Notes: generated by a model from the letters alone, not told the origin. Counted from the first letter of the stretch, positions 17,615 to 27,099 are shown. The stretch is DNA of 64,000 nucleotides from Roseburia hominis (GCF_021531695.1 NZ_JADYUI010000008.1:1-64000), one strand, 5' to 3'. A program made the numbers and translations.

Positions 17615-18949
17615 ATGAAGGATTTAACTAAGGGGAATATTTCAAAGCTTATTTTTTCTTTTGCAATTCCGCTCTTTATCGGGCATATACTTCAATTGAC
17701 CTATAGCCTGATTGATACCCGTATTGTAGGATCTGCACTTGGAGAATCTGCACTCGCTGCAGTTGGTGCAACCAGTTCCTTAAGCAGTCTCTTAATCGGA
17801 TTTTTACAGGGGCTTACCAATGGTTTTGCAGTGATTGTATCGCAATACTTTGGTGCAAAGGATATCAAAGGTTTGAAACATGCAGCTGCCTCATCCCTCG
17901 TTCTTGGAATTGGAATCAGCATTACACTAACCGTTTTTATGTTACTTTTTCTCAATCCATTACTTCGTATTTTACATACACCGCAAGATGTTTTTAAACC
18001 GGCATATGATTATATTTTTATTATTTTTCTCGGGCTTACCATCTCTATGCTTTATAATGTCTGTTCCGCCCTGCTTCGTGCTATCGGAGACACCGTGACA
18101 CCGCTTATTTTTCTCGCTGTGTCCGTCGTTTTAAATATTTTTTGGGATATTTTATGTGTTTATTCGCTCGGCATGGGGGTAAGAGGAGCTGCCGTTGCTA
18201 CCGTTTTTTCTCAATTTATTGCTCTTCTTTCCTGCTATTTTTATATGATAAAACGATATGAAATTTTACATTTCCACAAAGAAGACTTTAGCGGGTTTCA
18301 GGGAAATCTTATCCGCACTCTTTTAAGCTGCGGTCTTTCCATGGGATTTATGAGTTCACTCGTTAATTTGGGAACGGTTGCTTTACAGACTTCTATTAAC
18401 ACGCTTGGTACCGATATTATCGTCGCCCACACTGCTGCCCGAAAACTTTCCGAACTCTTTATGTTAGCTTTCAGTGTTTTCGGCACTACCATGGCAACCT
18501 TCTGTGGGCAAAATCTCGGTGCAGGAGAAATCAAGCGTATCAAAAGCGGCATCAAAAAAGCAATCCTTTACACCTGGATATGGTGTGCCGGTGTTGTGCT
18601 TGTAACCTACCTTGCTGCTCCGAAACTTATTTATCTTATAACAGGAAGCACGAATCCTGTTGTAATATCAAATGCCACTGCTTACTTAAAATTTGATACT
18701 CTATTTTATTTTGTAACAGCAGTTATCTGTGTTTTAAGAAATGCAATGCAGGGAATCGGCGACCACATTACACCCCTTATTTCCAGCGGTCTGGAACTAA
18801 TTGGCAAAACTGTATTTGCTTTTCTCCTGGTTCCTTCCTTAAAATATACCGGTGTTATCTTATCGGAACCAGCCGTATGGTTCATTATGGTCATTCCCCT
18901 TTTGATTCAAATCCTGCGCACACCGATTTTAAAAGAAAATGGGCAATAA
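17615..18949 (+). CDS. MATE family efflux transporter
   Basis: The 444-aa protein has twelve hydrophobic segments in two MatE halves, starting MKDLTKGNISKLIFSFAIPLFIGHILQ. It includes GFLQGLTNGFAVIVSQYFGAKD in the first half and GQNLGAGEIKRIKSGI in the second, both typical of MATE proteins. It is expected to export cationic drugs or metabolites with Na+ or H+. It ends 107 bp before the ABC importer, which has its own promoter. Confidence 0.94.
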   Translation: MKDLTKGNISKLIFSFAIPLFIGHILQLTYSLIDTRIVGSALGESALAAVGATSSLSSLLIGFLQGLTNGFAVIVSQYFGAKDIKGLKHAAASSLVLGIGISITLTVFMLLFLNPLLRILHTPQDVFKPAYDYIFIIFLGLTISMLYNVCSALLRAIGDTVTPLIFLAVSVVLNIFWDILCVYSLGMGVRGAAVATVFSQFIALLSCYFYMIKRYEILHFHKEDFSGFQGNLIRTLLSCGLSMGFMSSLVNLGTVALQTSINTLGTDIIVAHTAARKLSELFMLAFSVFGTTMATFCGQNLGAGEIKRIKSGIKKAILYTWIWCAGVVLVTYLAAPKLIYLITGSTNPVVISNATAYLKFDTLFYFVTAVICVLRNAMQGIGDHITPLISSGLELIGKTVFAFLLVPSLKYTGVILSEPAVWFIMVIPLLIQILRTPILKENGQ

Positions 18950-18995
18950 CCTCTGTATTTTTTTTGATACTCTTATTCTATGCCGTATCGTTTGC

Positions 18996-19023
18996 TTTAC
19001 AATCATTGAAAATATGCTATGAT
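18996..19023 (+). promoter_or_regulatory. Promoter of the ABC importer operon
   Basis: TTTACA (18996-19001) and TATGAT (19018-19023, preceded by extended TGC) are 16 bp apart, 33 bp upstream of the lipoprotein start. Confidence 0.55.
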
Positions 19024-19056
19024 AGGACTGTATTTTTAATAGAAAAGAGGTTCATT

Positions 19057-20124
19057 ATGAAAAAATTTTTATCTATTCAGCTTGTTCTTGCTTTAGCAAT
19101 AACAATGCTTTGCGGTTGTGGAAAAACAACTGACACCAAAAGCACTTCAGACACTACAGGTAATACTGCTGTTTCTACTGAAACTACCACAGAAGATGTT
19201 ATCTCTACTGAAACCGTTTCAGCTGAAAGTACAGAGCTACCATCAAATCCAGATTCCATTTCTGTTACTGCCCTAAAGGGACCGACTGCGATGGGAATGG
19301 TAAAGATGATGGAAGACGCCGGCACAAACTATCAGTTTCATATCGCCGCATCCGTTGACGAAGTAACGCCTGCGATTGTTCAGGGAAATACGGATATTGC
19401 TGCCGTACCTGCAAATCTTGCTTCCGTACTTTACAATAATACCAAGGGTGACATGGAAGTTCTTGCCATCAACACCTTAGGCGTTTTATATATTGTAGAA
19501 AACGGAACTACCATTCAGTCTGTTTCTGATTTAAAAGGAAAGACTATTTATGCCAGCGGAAAAGGTGCAACCCCGGAATATGCTTTAAATTATATCCTTT
19601 CTTCCAACGGCATCGACCCACAGAATGATGTAACCATCGACTGGAAGAGTGAACATACGGAATGTCTCACTGCTTTGACAAACAGTGAAAACGGTATTGC
19701 CCTGCTTCCGCAACCATTCGTAACCGTTGCACAGACTAAGCTTCCAACTTTAAACGTTGCCCTGGATCTTACGGAAGAATGGAACAAATTAGATAACAGT
19801 TCTGCTTTGCTTACCGGTGTTATTATTGCCAAAAAAAGCTTTATTGAATCCCATCCGGATGCTGTAAATGAATTCCTTGCACAGTACAAAGAATCTGTTA
19901 CTTATGTCAATGAAAATGTAGAAGATGCTGCTGCTTTAGTTGGAAAATATGGTATCGTAGAAGAAGCTGTTGCCAGAAATGCCATTCCTGCCTGCAACAT
20001 TACCTATATTGATGGCAATGAAATGAAAGAAAAGCTTTCAGGTTACTTACAGACATTATACGAGCAGAATCCTGCCGCAGTAGGAGGTACACTTCCAGCA
20101 GATGATTTCTATTATCAACCATAA
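19057..20124 (+). CDS. ABC transporter substrate-binding lipoprotein (NMT1/SsuA-like)
   Basis: From the ATG after AAAGAGG the product is 355 aa with a lipoprotein signal MKKFLSIQLVLALAITMLCGC, lipid-modified Cys21. A Thr/Ser/Glu-rich linker follows (about 22-65), then a periplasmic-binding-protein type II fold (ISVTALKGPTAMGMVKMM; DLKGKTIYASGKGATPEYAL). This fold serves nitrate, sulfonate, taurine or thiamine-precursor importers. The exact ligand cannot be deduced. The in-frame upstream start at 18877 lies inside the MATE gene and is rejected. Its end overlaps the permease start, indicating coupling. Confidence 0.9.
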   Translation: MKKFLSIQLVLALAITMLCGCGKTTDTKSTSDTTGNTAVSTETTTEDVISTETVSAESTELPSNPDSISVTALKGPTAMGMVKMMEDAGTNYQFHIAASVDEVTPAIVQGNTDIAAVPANLASVLYNNTKGDMEVLAINTLGVLYIVENGTTIQSVSDLKGKTIYASGKGATPEYALNYILSSNGIDPQNDVTIDWKSEHTECLTALTNSENGIALLPQPFVTVAQTKLPTLNVALDLTEEWNKLDNSSALLTGVIIAKKSFIESHPDAVNEFLAQYKESVTYVNENVEDAAALVGKYGIVEEAVARNAIPACNITYIDGNEMKEKLSGYLQTLYEQNPAAVGGTLPADDFYYQP

Positions 20125-20872
20125 CTCAAATTCAACAAAAATAAAAGGATGGTCCGTTTTATTCTGGCTTGCAGTCTGGGAGATTGCAAGCCGTCTTCTC
20201 GGACAATCTTTGCTTTTAGCCTCTCCGCTTACCGTTATAAAACGCCTTGCCGTTCTCGCTGTCACCACACCATTCTGGCAATCTATTTTGTTTTCTTTGT
20301 TACGAATTATCGGTGGTTTCCTGTGTGGTGTCCTATTTGGAACCTTGCTTGCAATATTCGCAGTTAATCATACAAAATTTGAGGAACTGATCGCCCCTCT
20401 TATTTTATTAATAAAAACCATACCGGTTGCTTCTTTTATTATTCTGGTTCTCATTTTTATTTCTTCAAAGAACCTGTCCGTCATGATATCCTTTCTTATG
20501 GTTTTACCGATTGTGTACACCAATGTACGAAACGGAATTCTGGAAACCGACCGAAATCTGCTTGAAATGGCAAGTGTTTTTTCACTGTCACGTTTCAAAA
20601 AATTTCGTTACATTTATGTTCCACAGGTATTTCCATATTTTCAAAGCGCCTGCAGTGTATGTCTCGGACTTGCTTTTAAATCCGGTATTGCTGCAGAAGT
20701 TATCGGCATTCCGACCGGTTCTATCGGGGAACATCTCTACAACGCCAAAATTTATTTGAACACACCTGACTTGTTTGCCTGGACACTTGTAATTGTACTT
20801 TTAAGCCTTACATTAGAGAAACTTCTCTTAGCGCTGTTACATGTTTGCATGACATATATAGAACGAGGATAA
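20102..20872 (+). CDS. ABC transporter permease (SsuC/TauC type)
   Basis: The 256-aa membrane protein has about six hydrophobic segments and the BPD_transp_1 EAA-loop equivalent (LEMASVFSLSRFKKFRYIYVPQVFPYF, then GLAFKSGIAAEVIG), typical of SsuC/TauC/NrtB permeases. It forms the membrane channel for the importer with the neighbouring lipoprotein and ATPase. Its start overlaps the lipoprotein gene by 23 bases. A GGAGG lies 14 bases upstream, a long spacing, so the exact start is uncertain. Confidence 0.92.
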   Translation: MISIINHNSNSTKIKGWSVLFWLAVWEIASRLLGQSLLLASPLTVIKRLAVLAVTTPFWQSILFSLLRIIGGFLCGVLFGTLLAIFAVNHTKFEELIAPLILLIKTIPVASFIILVLIFISSKNLSVMISFLMVLPIVYTNVRNGILETDRNLLEMASVFSLSRFKKFRYIYVPQVFPYFQSACSVCLGLAFKSGIAAEVIGIPTGSIGEHLYNAKIYLNTPDLFAWTLVIVLLSLTLEKLLLALLHVCMTYIERG

Positions 20873-20876
20873 TATT

Positions 20877-21473
20877 ATGAACGATATAATTTCATTAAAT
20901 CATATTTCAAAATCATATCAGGGACAATCTGTATTTTCTGACCTGTGTCTTTCGATTCCAAAAGGCGAATTTACTGCAATTACCGCCCCTTCTGGTTATG
21001 GAAAAACCACACTTCTGCGTCTTCTTATGGAGCTCGAAAAACCAGATGGCGGAACTATTACCGGATTAACCGGGCAAAAAAAAAGCGCTGTCTTCCAGGA
21101 AGACCGCCTATGTGAAAATTTAAGTTCACTTACCAATATCAGACTGACTGCCTCCAAATCGGATGAAACTCATATTCTCACCGCCATGGAGCAAATCGGC
21201 TTATATGACTGTGCAAAGAAAAAAGTAAGTGAATTGTCCGGCGGCATGAAACGACGCGTTGCCATTTTACGTGCCTTACTTGCTGACTATGATATATTAT
21301 TTTTAGATGAACCTTTTAAAGGTTTAGACAAAGATACCAAAGATCTGGTCATAAAATATACCGGACAACATATTACAGGAAAAACCGTAATTTTCACCAC
21401 ACATGTCCACTCTGAAATTTCTGCTTTACATGTGAAAAATACAATTTCCCTGCCTGAATTGTCCGGTCATTAA
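20877..21473 (+). CDS. ABC transporter ATP-binding protein (short)
   Basis: The 198-aa ATPase has Walker A APSGYGKTTLL, the Q-loop region AVFQEDRLCENL, signature LSGGMKRRVAILRAL and Walker B DILFLDEPF followed by the H-loop FTTHVH. It energises the importer encoded just upstream (4-bp gap after the permease). It is shorter than SsuB/TauB (about 250 aa) because the C-terminal extension is missing, but all catalytic motifs are intact. Confidence 0.93.
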   Translation: MNDIISLNHISKSYQGQSVFSDLCLSIPKGEFTAITAPSGYGKTTLLRLLMELEKPDGGTITGLTGQKKSAVFQEDRLCENLSSLTNIRLTASKSDETHILTAMEQIGLYDCAKKKVSELSGGMKRRVAILRALLADYDILFLDEPFKGLDKDTKDLVIKYTGQHITGKTVIFTTHVHSEISALHVKNTISLPELSGH

Positions 21474-21493
21474 ACCCTATCTTTATAGTAATG

Positions 21494-22420
21494 TTACTTC
21501 AAAAATCCATTCACAATCTGTTCTTCTGCTTCCGCTTCTGTAAGCCCCAGTGTCATTAACTTAATGAGCTGTTCTCCGGCAATCTTTCCGATTGCAGCCT
21601 CATGAATCAGACTCGCATCGATATTATTCGCAGAAAGCGATGGCACTGCCTGTACTTTTCCGGAATCCATAATAATCGCATCACATTCCGTATGACCATA
21701 ACATTTGTTATTTCCATTAATATGGGAATTGAAGATCTGTCTGGAACTTTCCTTGGCAACAGAACGTGAGATTACATTCGCACTGGAATCTACTCCATCC
21801 AAATCAACCGTAAAATTAGTCTCTGCCGTCTGATTTCCATGTGTCATAATCTTCTCATGAATCACAAGCGAAGCTCCGTCCTTTAAATCTGCCTCGGTAT
21901 TGCGAACTGTGGAATCCACGCCTTTAATCTGCACGGTTTCCATCTCCATATATCCGCCTTCTGCAATATGAACGACTGTTGTCGGATTTAAGATACGTTC
22001 TCCCTTGCCGTCACCTTCACCATAATGCTTTTCGATATAACGTACTTTCGCATTCTTTTCAATATAAAAGGTATGAATTCCATCGTGTTCGGAAGACTGA
22101 TCCCCGCAATTGTGAATACCGCAGCCGGCTACAATCGTCACATCCGCACCTTCTCCAATATAGAAATCATTATAGACCATGTCCTTTAAACCGCTTTCGC
22201 TTAATATGACCGGAATATGCACACTCTCATGCACCGTATGCGGTTTAATAATAATATCAATTCCTGGTTTATCTGTCTTGGTTACAATATCTATATTGGC
22301 TGTTGTATTGCGTCCCGCGAGACTTCCATTGGAACGAATGTTGTATGCCCCCTCCGGCACATCATGTATATCAGCGATTTCTGCCAACAAATTTTTCTGT
22401 ATACTATCCATCTTTATCAC
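21494..22420 (-). CDS. SufB/SufD-family Fe-S assembly scaffold protein
   Basis: The 308-aa protein has the SufBD core beta-helix and the characteristic C-terminal end: CYGHTECDAIIMDSGKVQAVP, then ASLIHEAAIGKIAGEQL and LTEAEAEEQIVNGF. Those His and acidic residues belong to the conserved SufB/SufD interface and cluster-assembly region. It is shorter than SufB (about 470 aa) and has no SufD partner. With the adjacent SufC it forms a two-gene pair like the minimal SufB-SufC (SMS-type) systems described in archaea and Clostridia. Role in Fe-S cluster assembly is inferred from the family. Confidence 0.85.
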   Translation of the reverse strand: MIKMDSIQKNLLAEIADIHDVPEGAYNIRSNGSLAGRNTTANIDIVTKTDKPGIDIIIKPHTVHESVHIPVILSESGLKDMVYNDFYIGEGADVTIVAGCGIHNCGDQSSEHDGIHTFYIEKNAKVRYIEKHYGEGDGKGERILNPTTVVHIAEGGYMEMETVQIKGVDSTVRNTEADLKDGASLVIHEKIMTHGNQTAETNFTVDLDGVDSSANVISRSVAKESSRQIFNSHINGNNKCYGHTECDAIIMDSGKVQAVPSLSANNIDASLIHEAAIGKIAGEQLIKLMTLGLTEAEAEEQIVNGFLK

Positions 22421-22435
22421 CTGTTTCTTCTAGAT

Positions 22436-23164
22436 TTATTTCACGATCTTATCCATCAACGTACTGCAAGCCTCTGAAGTCCCAAGCAGATGTGGCAGTA
22501 CCTCTTCTTTCGTTCCTACTTTGCGGATCTCTCCGTCTGCAATCAGAACAATCTTATCTGCGATATTAAGAATACGTTCCTGATGAGATATAATAAGAAT
22601 CGAACCGTTAATCTTCTGATACATATTTTCAAAAACCTGAATCAGATTATTAAAACTCCATAAATCAATCCCGGCTTCCGGTTCATCGAAGATCGAAAGC
22701 TTTGTTCCTCGTGCGATGACCATCGCAATCTCAATTCGTTTTAACTCTCCGCCGGAAAGACTTGCATTTACCTCGCGGTCAATATAATCCTTCGCGCAAA
22801 GCCCAACCTCTGAAAGATAAGAGCATGCCTCTCCTACCGATATGCTCTTTCCGGATGCAAGTGTAATTAAATCCTTCACTGTCAGTCCTTTAAATCGAAC
22901 CGGCTGTTGAAAAGCAAAACTGATTCCTGCTTTTGCACGATCTGTAATAGAATAATCCGTAATATCCACACCATCCAGCAAAATCTTTCCGCTGGTCGGC
23001 TTAATAATTCCCGCAATCATCTTTGCAAGCGTTGATTTTCCGCCGCCGTTTGGTCCGGTAATGGCAATAAAACGGTCATCCAGTTTCAAGTTGATGTTCT
23101 TTAAAATTTCTTTATCCTCTGTGTCTTCACTGACCTGAAAACAAATATCTTTTAACTCTAACAT
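22436..23164 (-). CDS. sufC: SufC-type Fe-S assembly ATPase
   Basis: The 242-aa ABC ATPase carries Walker A ITGPNGGGKSTLAK, SufC-typical FAFQQPVRFKG at the Q-loop, signature NASLSGGELKRIEIAMV and Walker B LSIFDEPEAGIDLW, with HQERIL as the H-loop. The DEPEAGIDLWS and ELKRIE variants separate SufC from transport ATPases. It should bind and drive the SufB-like scaffold encoded 15 bp downstream, in the cytosol. No SufS or SufU lies beside it. NifS and NifU homologues occur about 38 kb away. Confidence 0.93.
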   Translation of the reverse strand: MLELKDICFQVSEDTEDKEILKNINLKLDDRFIAITGPNGGGKSTLAKMIAGIIKPTSGKILLDGVDITDYSITDRAKAGISFAFQQPVRFKGLTVKDLITLASGKSISVGEACSYLSEVGLCAKDYIDREVNASLSGGELKRIEIAMVIARGTKLSIFDEPEAGIDLWSFNNLIQVFENMYQKINGSILIISHQERILNIADKIVLIADGEIRKVGTKEEVLPHLLGTSEACSTLMDKIVK

Positions 23165-23278
23165 TATGATACCTCTTCTTTATCCGGAATCTTGTCCGGT
23201 CATATGTGTATCTAGAGAATAACACAATTTGGATATTTTGCCAATTCCTTTTCCATGTAAAAATTCAAGATTACTTTT

Positions 23279-23380
23279 ACCCGAATTATTCACCCGCCAA
23301 GTGAAATCATAAATTCGGCTTACAAGCAAGCTTGACGCACGAATTACAGATTTCACTTGGCTGCTGTGAATAATTCGGGT
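23279..23380. repeat. Terminal-inverted-repeat element, family 3 (102-bp copy)
   Basis: CCCGAATTATTCAC (23280-23293) is inverted at 23366-23379. Inside, an imperfect palindrome (AAGTGAAATC ... GATTTCACTT) surrounds a centre with TTACAAGCAAGCTTG. The right 85 bp or so is repeated almost identically at 62280-62364. There is no ORF. It is probably a non-autonomous mobile or folded repeat. Confidence 0.75.
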
Positions 23381-23661
23381 TTTATTATATTTAAGAGTTT
23401 CTTTCTAATTTCTTAAGAAATCTGTGTTATCCTTTTATCTATGATATTTCTTTACCTGTTTTTTGTTTGGATTTTACATTTTTTACACTTTCTAAAAATA
23501 AATTTTTATCAAACTTTACAATTGATTTTTTCATAAATTAGATTTATCCTTTCATATGCGAGTTGTAACTCGTGTTTTTTCTTATATATATAGTAGTAGA
23601 AAAAAACAACAATATTAATTTATTTTAGGTATATACAGATACTACAGGAGGATTGTTTCGT
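23381..23661 (+). other. AT-rich region upstream of the LTA-synthase-family gene
   Basis: No gene is seen. The region is very AT-rich. It has a short hairpin CGAGTT/AACTCG at 23559-23572 followed by a T-run, which could act as a weak attenuator. A TA-rich stretch (TATATATATAG near 23585) may hold the -10. No clear -35/-10 pair can be assigned. AGGAGG at 23646-23651 is the ribosome binding site of the next gene. Confidence 0.5.
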
Positions 23662-25935
23662 ATGCAGATTTTTAAAAATTTTACAACGAAAATACAAGCT
23701 TTCAGACAGAACGCAGCAACTAAACGCGCTAATAAAAAGCCAAACCCGCGTATTGAAAAGCTGGTTTCTTTCATGAATCGTTATTCTTTATTTTTTCATG
23801 GAGTTTTATCCTGCTTACTTTGTTTTATCATTGAATGCTTTTCCAGACGTTCTGTTGTTTCCGCGTTTTCATTCGTCGGCGAACACACAATGGCATATTT
23901 GTATAATTCATTAATTATATTTGCCTCTTTATCATTAGTATATTTAGTAAAAAGAAGAGCTTTATTTCGCGTTTTAATCAGTGGTTTCTGGTTGTTTTTG
24001 GGTACTGTAAATGGTTGTATTCTTGCCAAACGTGTTACCCCATTCAGCTACACGGATTTAAAATGCTTATCCGATTTATTTGCAATGCAAAATACGAACT
24101 ATTTTACTGCCACTGAGGCAATCACCGTCGTTTCCATTGTTGCGCTTTTTCTTGCATTTTGTATCTGGCTTTGGGTCAGAGGTCCGAAATTCGAGGGAAA
24201 AACGCACCGCGTATTGAATCCGGTTTTCGTAGCTTCTTTACTTTTGGCAGTTCCGATTGCGACAAAAGCGGCGCAGAGTTCTAATATTGTTGCCTCTTAT
24301 TTTTCAAATATCGCACAGGGTTATGAAAATTATGGTTTTGTATATGGATTTTCATCCAGTGTGGTTGGCAGAGGTATGACAAAGCCGGAGACCTATGATG
24401 AAACTACCATTTCAGAATTAACTTCTTCTAATACGGCAGAAACTACTTTAAATGAAGAAGACAAACCAAACATCATTGTCGTATTGCTGGAATCTTTTAT
24501 TGATCCGACAGAGGTAAATTTCTTACAGATGTCCGAAGATCCGATTCCAAACTTCCGTAATTTGTACGAAAATTATTCTTCCGGTTATCTGACTGTTCCG
24601 GTTGTTGGTGCGGGAACTGCCAACACCGAATTTGAAGTTCTGACCGGTATGAATATGCAGTATTTCGGAACCGGCGAATATCCGTACAAAACAATTTTAA
24701 AGCAGACGGATTGTGAGAGCATTGCTTCTGATTTATCTTCCATCGGTTATGGAACTCACGTTGTTCATAACAATGGCGGTAACTTCTATAGCCGTGCAAA
24801 TGCTTTTTCCATGATGGGATTCGATACCTTTACCAGTAAGGAACTCATGAATATTCAGGAATATACACCGCTTGGTGACTGGCCGACAGACCACATTCTC
24901 ATTAATGAAACCAAGAAAGCCTTGGATTCCACTCCGAACCAGTCTGACCTTGTATACACGATTACGGTTCAGGGACATGGTGATTATCCTTCCGAAAAAA
25001 TTATCGAAAATCCGGAAATTACCGTTACCGGTGCTGCTACGGAAGAGCAGAACAATCAATGGGAATATTATGTAAATGAAATTCATGAAGTAGATAAGTT
25101 TATTAATGATTTAACTACTATGTTAGCACATAGAAACGAAAAAACAGTTGTTGTTATGTTCGGTGATCACCTTCCGACCATGGGACTGGAAGATAGTGAT
25201 ATGAAATCCGGTGATATTTTTAAAACAAAATATATCACCTGGAACAATTTCGGCATGGAGAAAAAAGATGCAGACCTTACTTCTTACCAGCTGCTTGCCA
25301 ATATTACCGATCAAATCGGAATCCATGAAGGAACCATGTTCTCTTATACACAGAATCAGTTAAATCAGGGATTAGCCGGTACCGATGCTTATCTCACCGG
25401 TTTGGAAAATCTTCAGTATGACATTCTTTACGGTGACCGCTACTGCTATAACGGAGAGGATCCTTATCCTGCAACTGATCTGGTCATGGGTATTGATGAT
25501 GTAACCATTGACCGTACCTGGGTAAACAGTTCCGGTGAAATTTGTATTGCAGGAACTCATTTTACTCCATGGAGCCGCGTGTTCGTAAATGGAGAAAAAG
25601 TAAAAACTACATTCCTTGCAAGTACCTTGCTTCGCATCCCTGGTGATGCAATTAAGGATGGCGATACGATTGTTGTAAATCAGATGGGTTCTAACAGTAC
25701 CGTATTCCGAAGTTCCAACGAAGTAATTTTCCTTAATCCAAACGTTGAAGATACAGAAGAAAGTACGATGACAAAAGATGAATCACAAACTTATCCTGAC
25801 AATACATCAGATACCACCACTGCACCGGAGAATGACGAAATTACTGATTTTAATGCTGCGGCGCACAATGTTGACGCTTTAAATGAAAATGACGCAGATG
25901 AGCAAAATACAGATACCAAAAACACAACTAATTAA
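23662..25935 (+). CDS. LTA synthase family protein (membrane sulfatase-fold phosphoglycerol transferase)
   Basis: The 757-aa protein has about five N-terminal membrane segments (residues 40-220), then an extracellular sulfatase-fold domain. That domain shows PNIIVVLLESFIDPTEV (metal site), a Thr nucleophile region GAGTANTEFEVLTGMNMQYF, VHNNGGNFYSR and VVMFGDHLPTMGLE. This fits LtaS/YfnI-type enzymes that transfer glycerol phosphate for lipoteichoic acid or related polymers. A C-terminal Ig/IPT-like domain (about 620-700) and an acidic Thr-rich tail follow, which is longer than classic LtaS. I chose the ATG ten bases after AGGAGG. A TTG at 23653 is too close to it. Confidence 0.88.
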   Translation: MQIFKNFTTKIQAFRQNAATKRANKKPNPRIEKLVSFMNRYSLFFHGVLSCLLCFIIECFSRRSVVSAFSFVGEHTMAYLYNSLIIFASLSLVYLVKRRALFRVLISGFWLFLGTVNGCILAKRVTPFSYTDLKCLSDLFAMQNTNYFTATEAITVVSIVALFLAFCIWLWVRGPKFEGKTHRVLNPVFVASLLLAVPIATKAAQSSNIVASYFSNIAQGYENYGFVYGFSSSVVGRGMTKPETYDETTISELTSSNTAETTLNEEDKPNIIVVLLESFIDPTEVNFLQMSEDPIPNFRNLYENYSSGYLTVPVVGAGTANTEFEVLTGMNMQYFGTGEYPYKTILKQTDCESIASDLSSIGYGTHVVHNNGGNFYSRANAFSMMGFDTFTSKELMNIQEYTPLGDWPTDHILINETKKALDSTPNQSDLVYTITVQGHGDYPSEKIIENPEITVTGAATEEQNNQWEYYVNEIHEVDKFINDLTTMLAHRNEKTVVVMFGDHLPTMGLEDSDMKSGDIFKTKYITWNNFGMEKKDADLTSYQLLANITDQIGIHEGTMFSYTQNQLNQGLAGTDAYLTGLENLQYDILYGDRYCYNGEDPYPATDLVMGIDDVTIDRTWVNSSGEICIAGTHFTPWSRVFVNGEKVKTTFLASTLLRIPGDAIKDGDTIVVNQMGSNSTVFRSSNEVIFLNPNVEDTEESTMTKDESQTYPDNTSDTTTAPENDEITDFNAAAHNVDALNENDADEQNTDTKNTTN

Positions 25936-25953
25936 TCATATAGTAAGCATAGC

Positions 25954-25998
25954 AAAAAGCAGAACCAGATTCCGAACAAAATCTGGTTCTGCTTTTTT
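25954..25998 (+). terminator. Intrinsic terminator after the LTA-synthase-family gene
   Basis: Seventeen-base arms AAAAAGCAGAACCAGAT (25954-25970) and ATCTGGTTCTGCTTTTT (from 25981) pair, followed by T residues. It also works on the opposite strand for the DUF2268 gene. Confidence 0.92.
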
Positions 25999-26054
25999 GT
26001 GCTTATCTTCTTTACTTCCGATCTTTACTGTTCATATTTACCGTTCTTATACTA

Positions 26055-27014
26055 CTATTTTTCCTTTTTAAGATACTCCCAGGTAAAATCACTTTTTTCT
26101 TTCCAAAACTCTTCTGCTTCTTCCAATATTTCCTGTGCCGGTAAAATTGTAGCTTCTATGATGTTTTTGCCGGTTTTCTCAAGATAATATTTTACAAGAT
26201 GATAACCACAGGCATATCCTGCGCAATATGGCATTCCTGCCGGAATATAATTCTGCATTTGTGCCAATTCATCCCCATACATATAGGCTGTAATATTGTC
26301 AAAGCCCTGTACATGAAGTGCTTCTTTCATAAGCGGCTTAATATACTCATTCAAGGTTTCTTTATCTGTTTTCGTGACCCATGGACCCACGTACTCTTCT
26401 CCGTATATACTTGCTGCATAATTTTCTGCCAGCCCCTCGCATACTATATATTCTCCCAGCGAAATATCATTACTCCATTTAATGAACTGAAATCTCACAT
26501 TATGATTTGCTTCATGCGCAAGTGCCACCGGAAGCCTGGACATTGTATATTCTGATGGTACAATTGCACCAAATATGTATCCGGGAATTCCTCCGTCTCC
26601 ACAGTAATTATCACACATTTTCATGTACGGACTTTCCGGATTTGCCAATGTTATCGTAAAGAGATATTCCCTTACCTTAAGTTCTATTCCATTTTCCTCA
26701 AATCGTGTTAATGAATTCTCAATTGACCTCTGACATTTATCCCAGAAGTCATCATCGGATAAGAGAGCTATCATATCTGCGCTCTTCTCGTCAATTTTAC
26801 GTGGTGACAGATTTCCCAGCATTTCGCTTGCCATAATGACATCATAACCGCCTTCCTGTTTTGCTTTCAAAGGACAATGTAACATATTCCACTTCGTTTC
26901 AAATAATTTCATAAAATCATATCGATAAATATCATCCTTTTTTTCTACAGGAGCCATCATTATTTTGCTGTAGATTCTATCCGAACGTACCGCCTTTACT
27001 GTTAATTTTTCCAT
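26055..27014 (-). CDS. DUF2268-type putative zinc-dependent protease
   Basis: The 319-aa product contains the metalloprotease motif LAHEANHNVRF (HExxH, near residue 195) followed by the downstream glutamate motif CEGLAENYAASIYGE. I recognise this as the DUF2268 family. There is no signal peptide, so it is probably cytoplasmic. The start at 27014 follows GGAGG. A Met at 27077 lies inside the promoter and is rejected. It sits 85 bp downstream of jetC in the same direction but has its own promoter with a 13-bp palindrome. A role in the adjacent defence region is possible but unproven. Confidence 0.82.
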   Translation of the reverse strand: MEKLTVKAVRSDRIYSKIMMAPVEKKDDIYRYDFMKLFETKWNMLHCPLKAKQEGGYDVIMASEMLGNLSPRKIDEKSADMIALLSDDDFWDKCQRSIENSLTRFEENGIELKVREYLFTITLANPESPYMKMCDNYCGDGGIPGYIFGAIVPSEYTMSRLPVALAHEANHNVRFQFIKWSNDISLGEYIVCEGLAENYAASIYGEEYVGPWVTKTDKETLNEYIKPLMKEALHVQGFDNITAYMYGDELAQMQNYIPAGMPYCAGYACGYHLVKYYLEKTGKNIIEATILPAQEILEEAEEFWKEKSDFTWEYLKKEK

Positions 27015-27048
27015 TTCTATATACCTCCGTTTCTTTTTCAAAAACAAA

Positions 27049-27077
27049 GATATACTATGACGTAACGTCAGAGTCAA
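27049..27077 (-). promoter_or_regulatory. Promoter of the DUF2268 gene with a palindromic operator
   Basis: On the minus strand TTGACT (27077-27072) and TATATC (27054-27049) are 17 bp apart. The spacer holds a perfect palindrome TGACGTTACGTCA (27058-27070). A palindrome in the -35/-10 spacer is the arrangement used by MerR-family activators. A 19-bp spacing with TATCTT as -10 is also possible. Confidence 0.6.
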
Positions 27078-27099
27078 TAGTTATTTGAGAAATGCTACA

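Noticed and set aside
18877-19056. N-terminal extension of the substrate-binding protein to 415 aa
   Set aside because: It overlaps the MATE gene and would place the lipoprotein signal 60 residues inside. The ATG at 19057 has a proper ribosome binding site.
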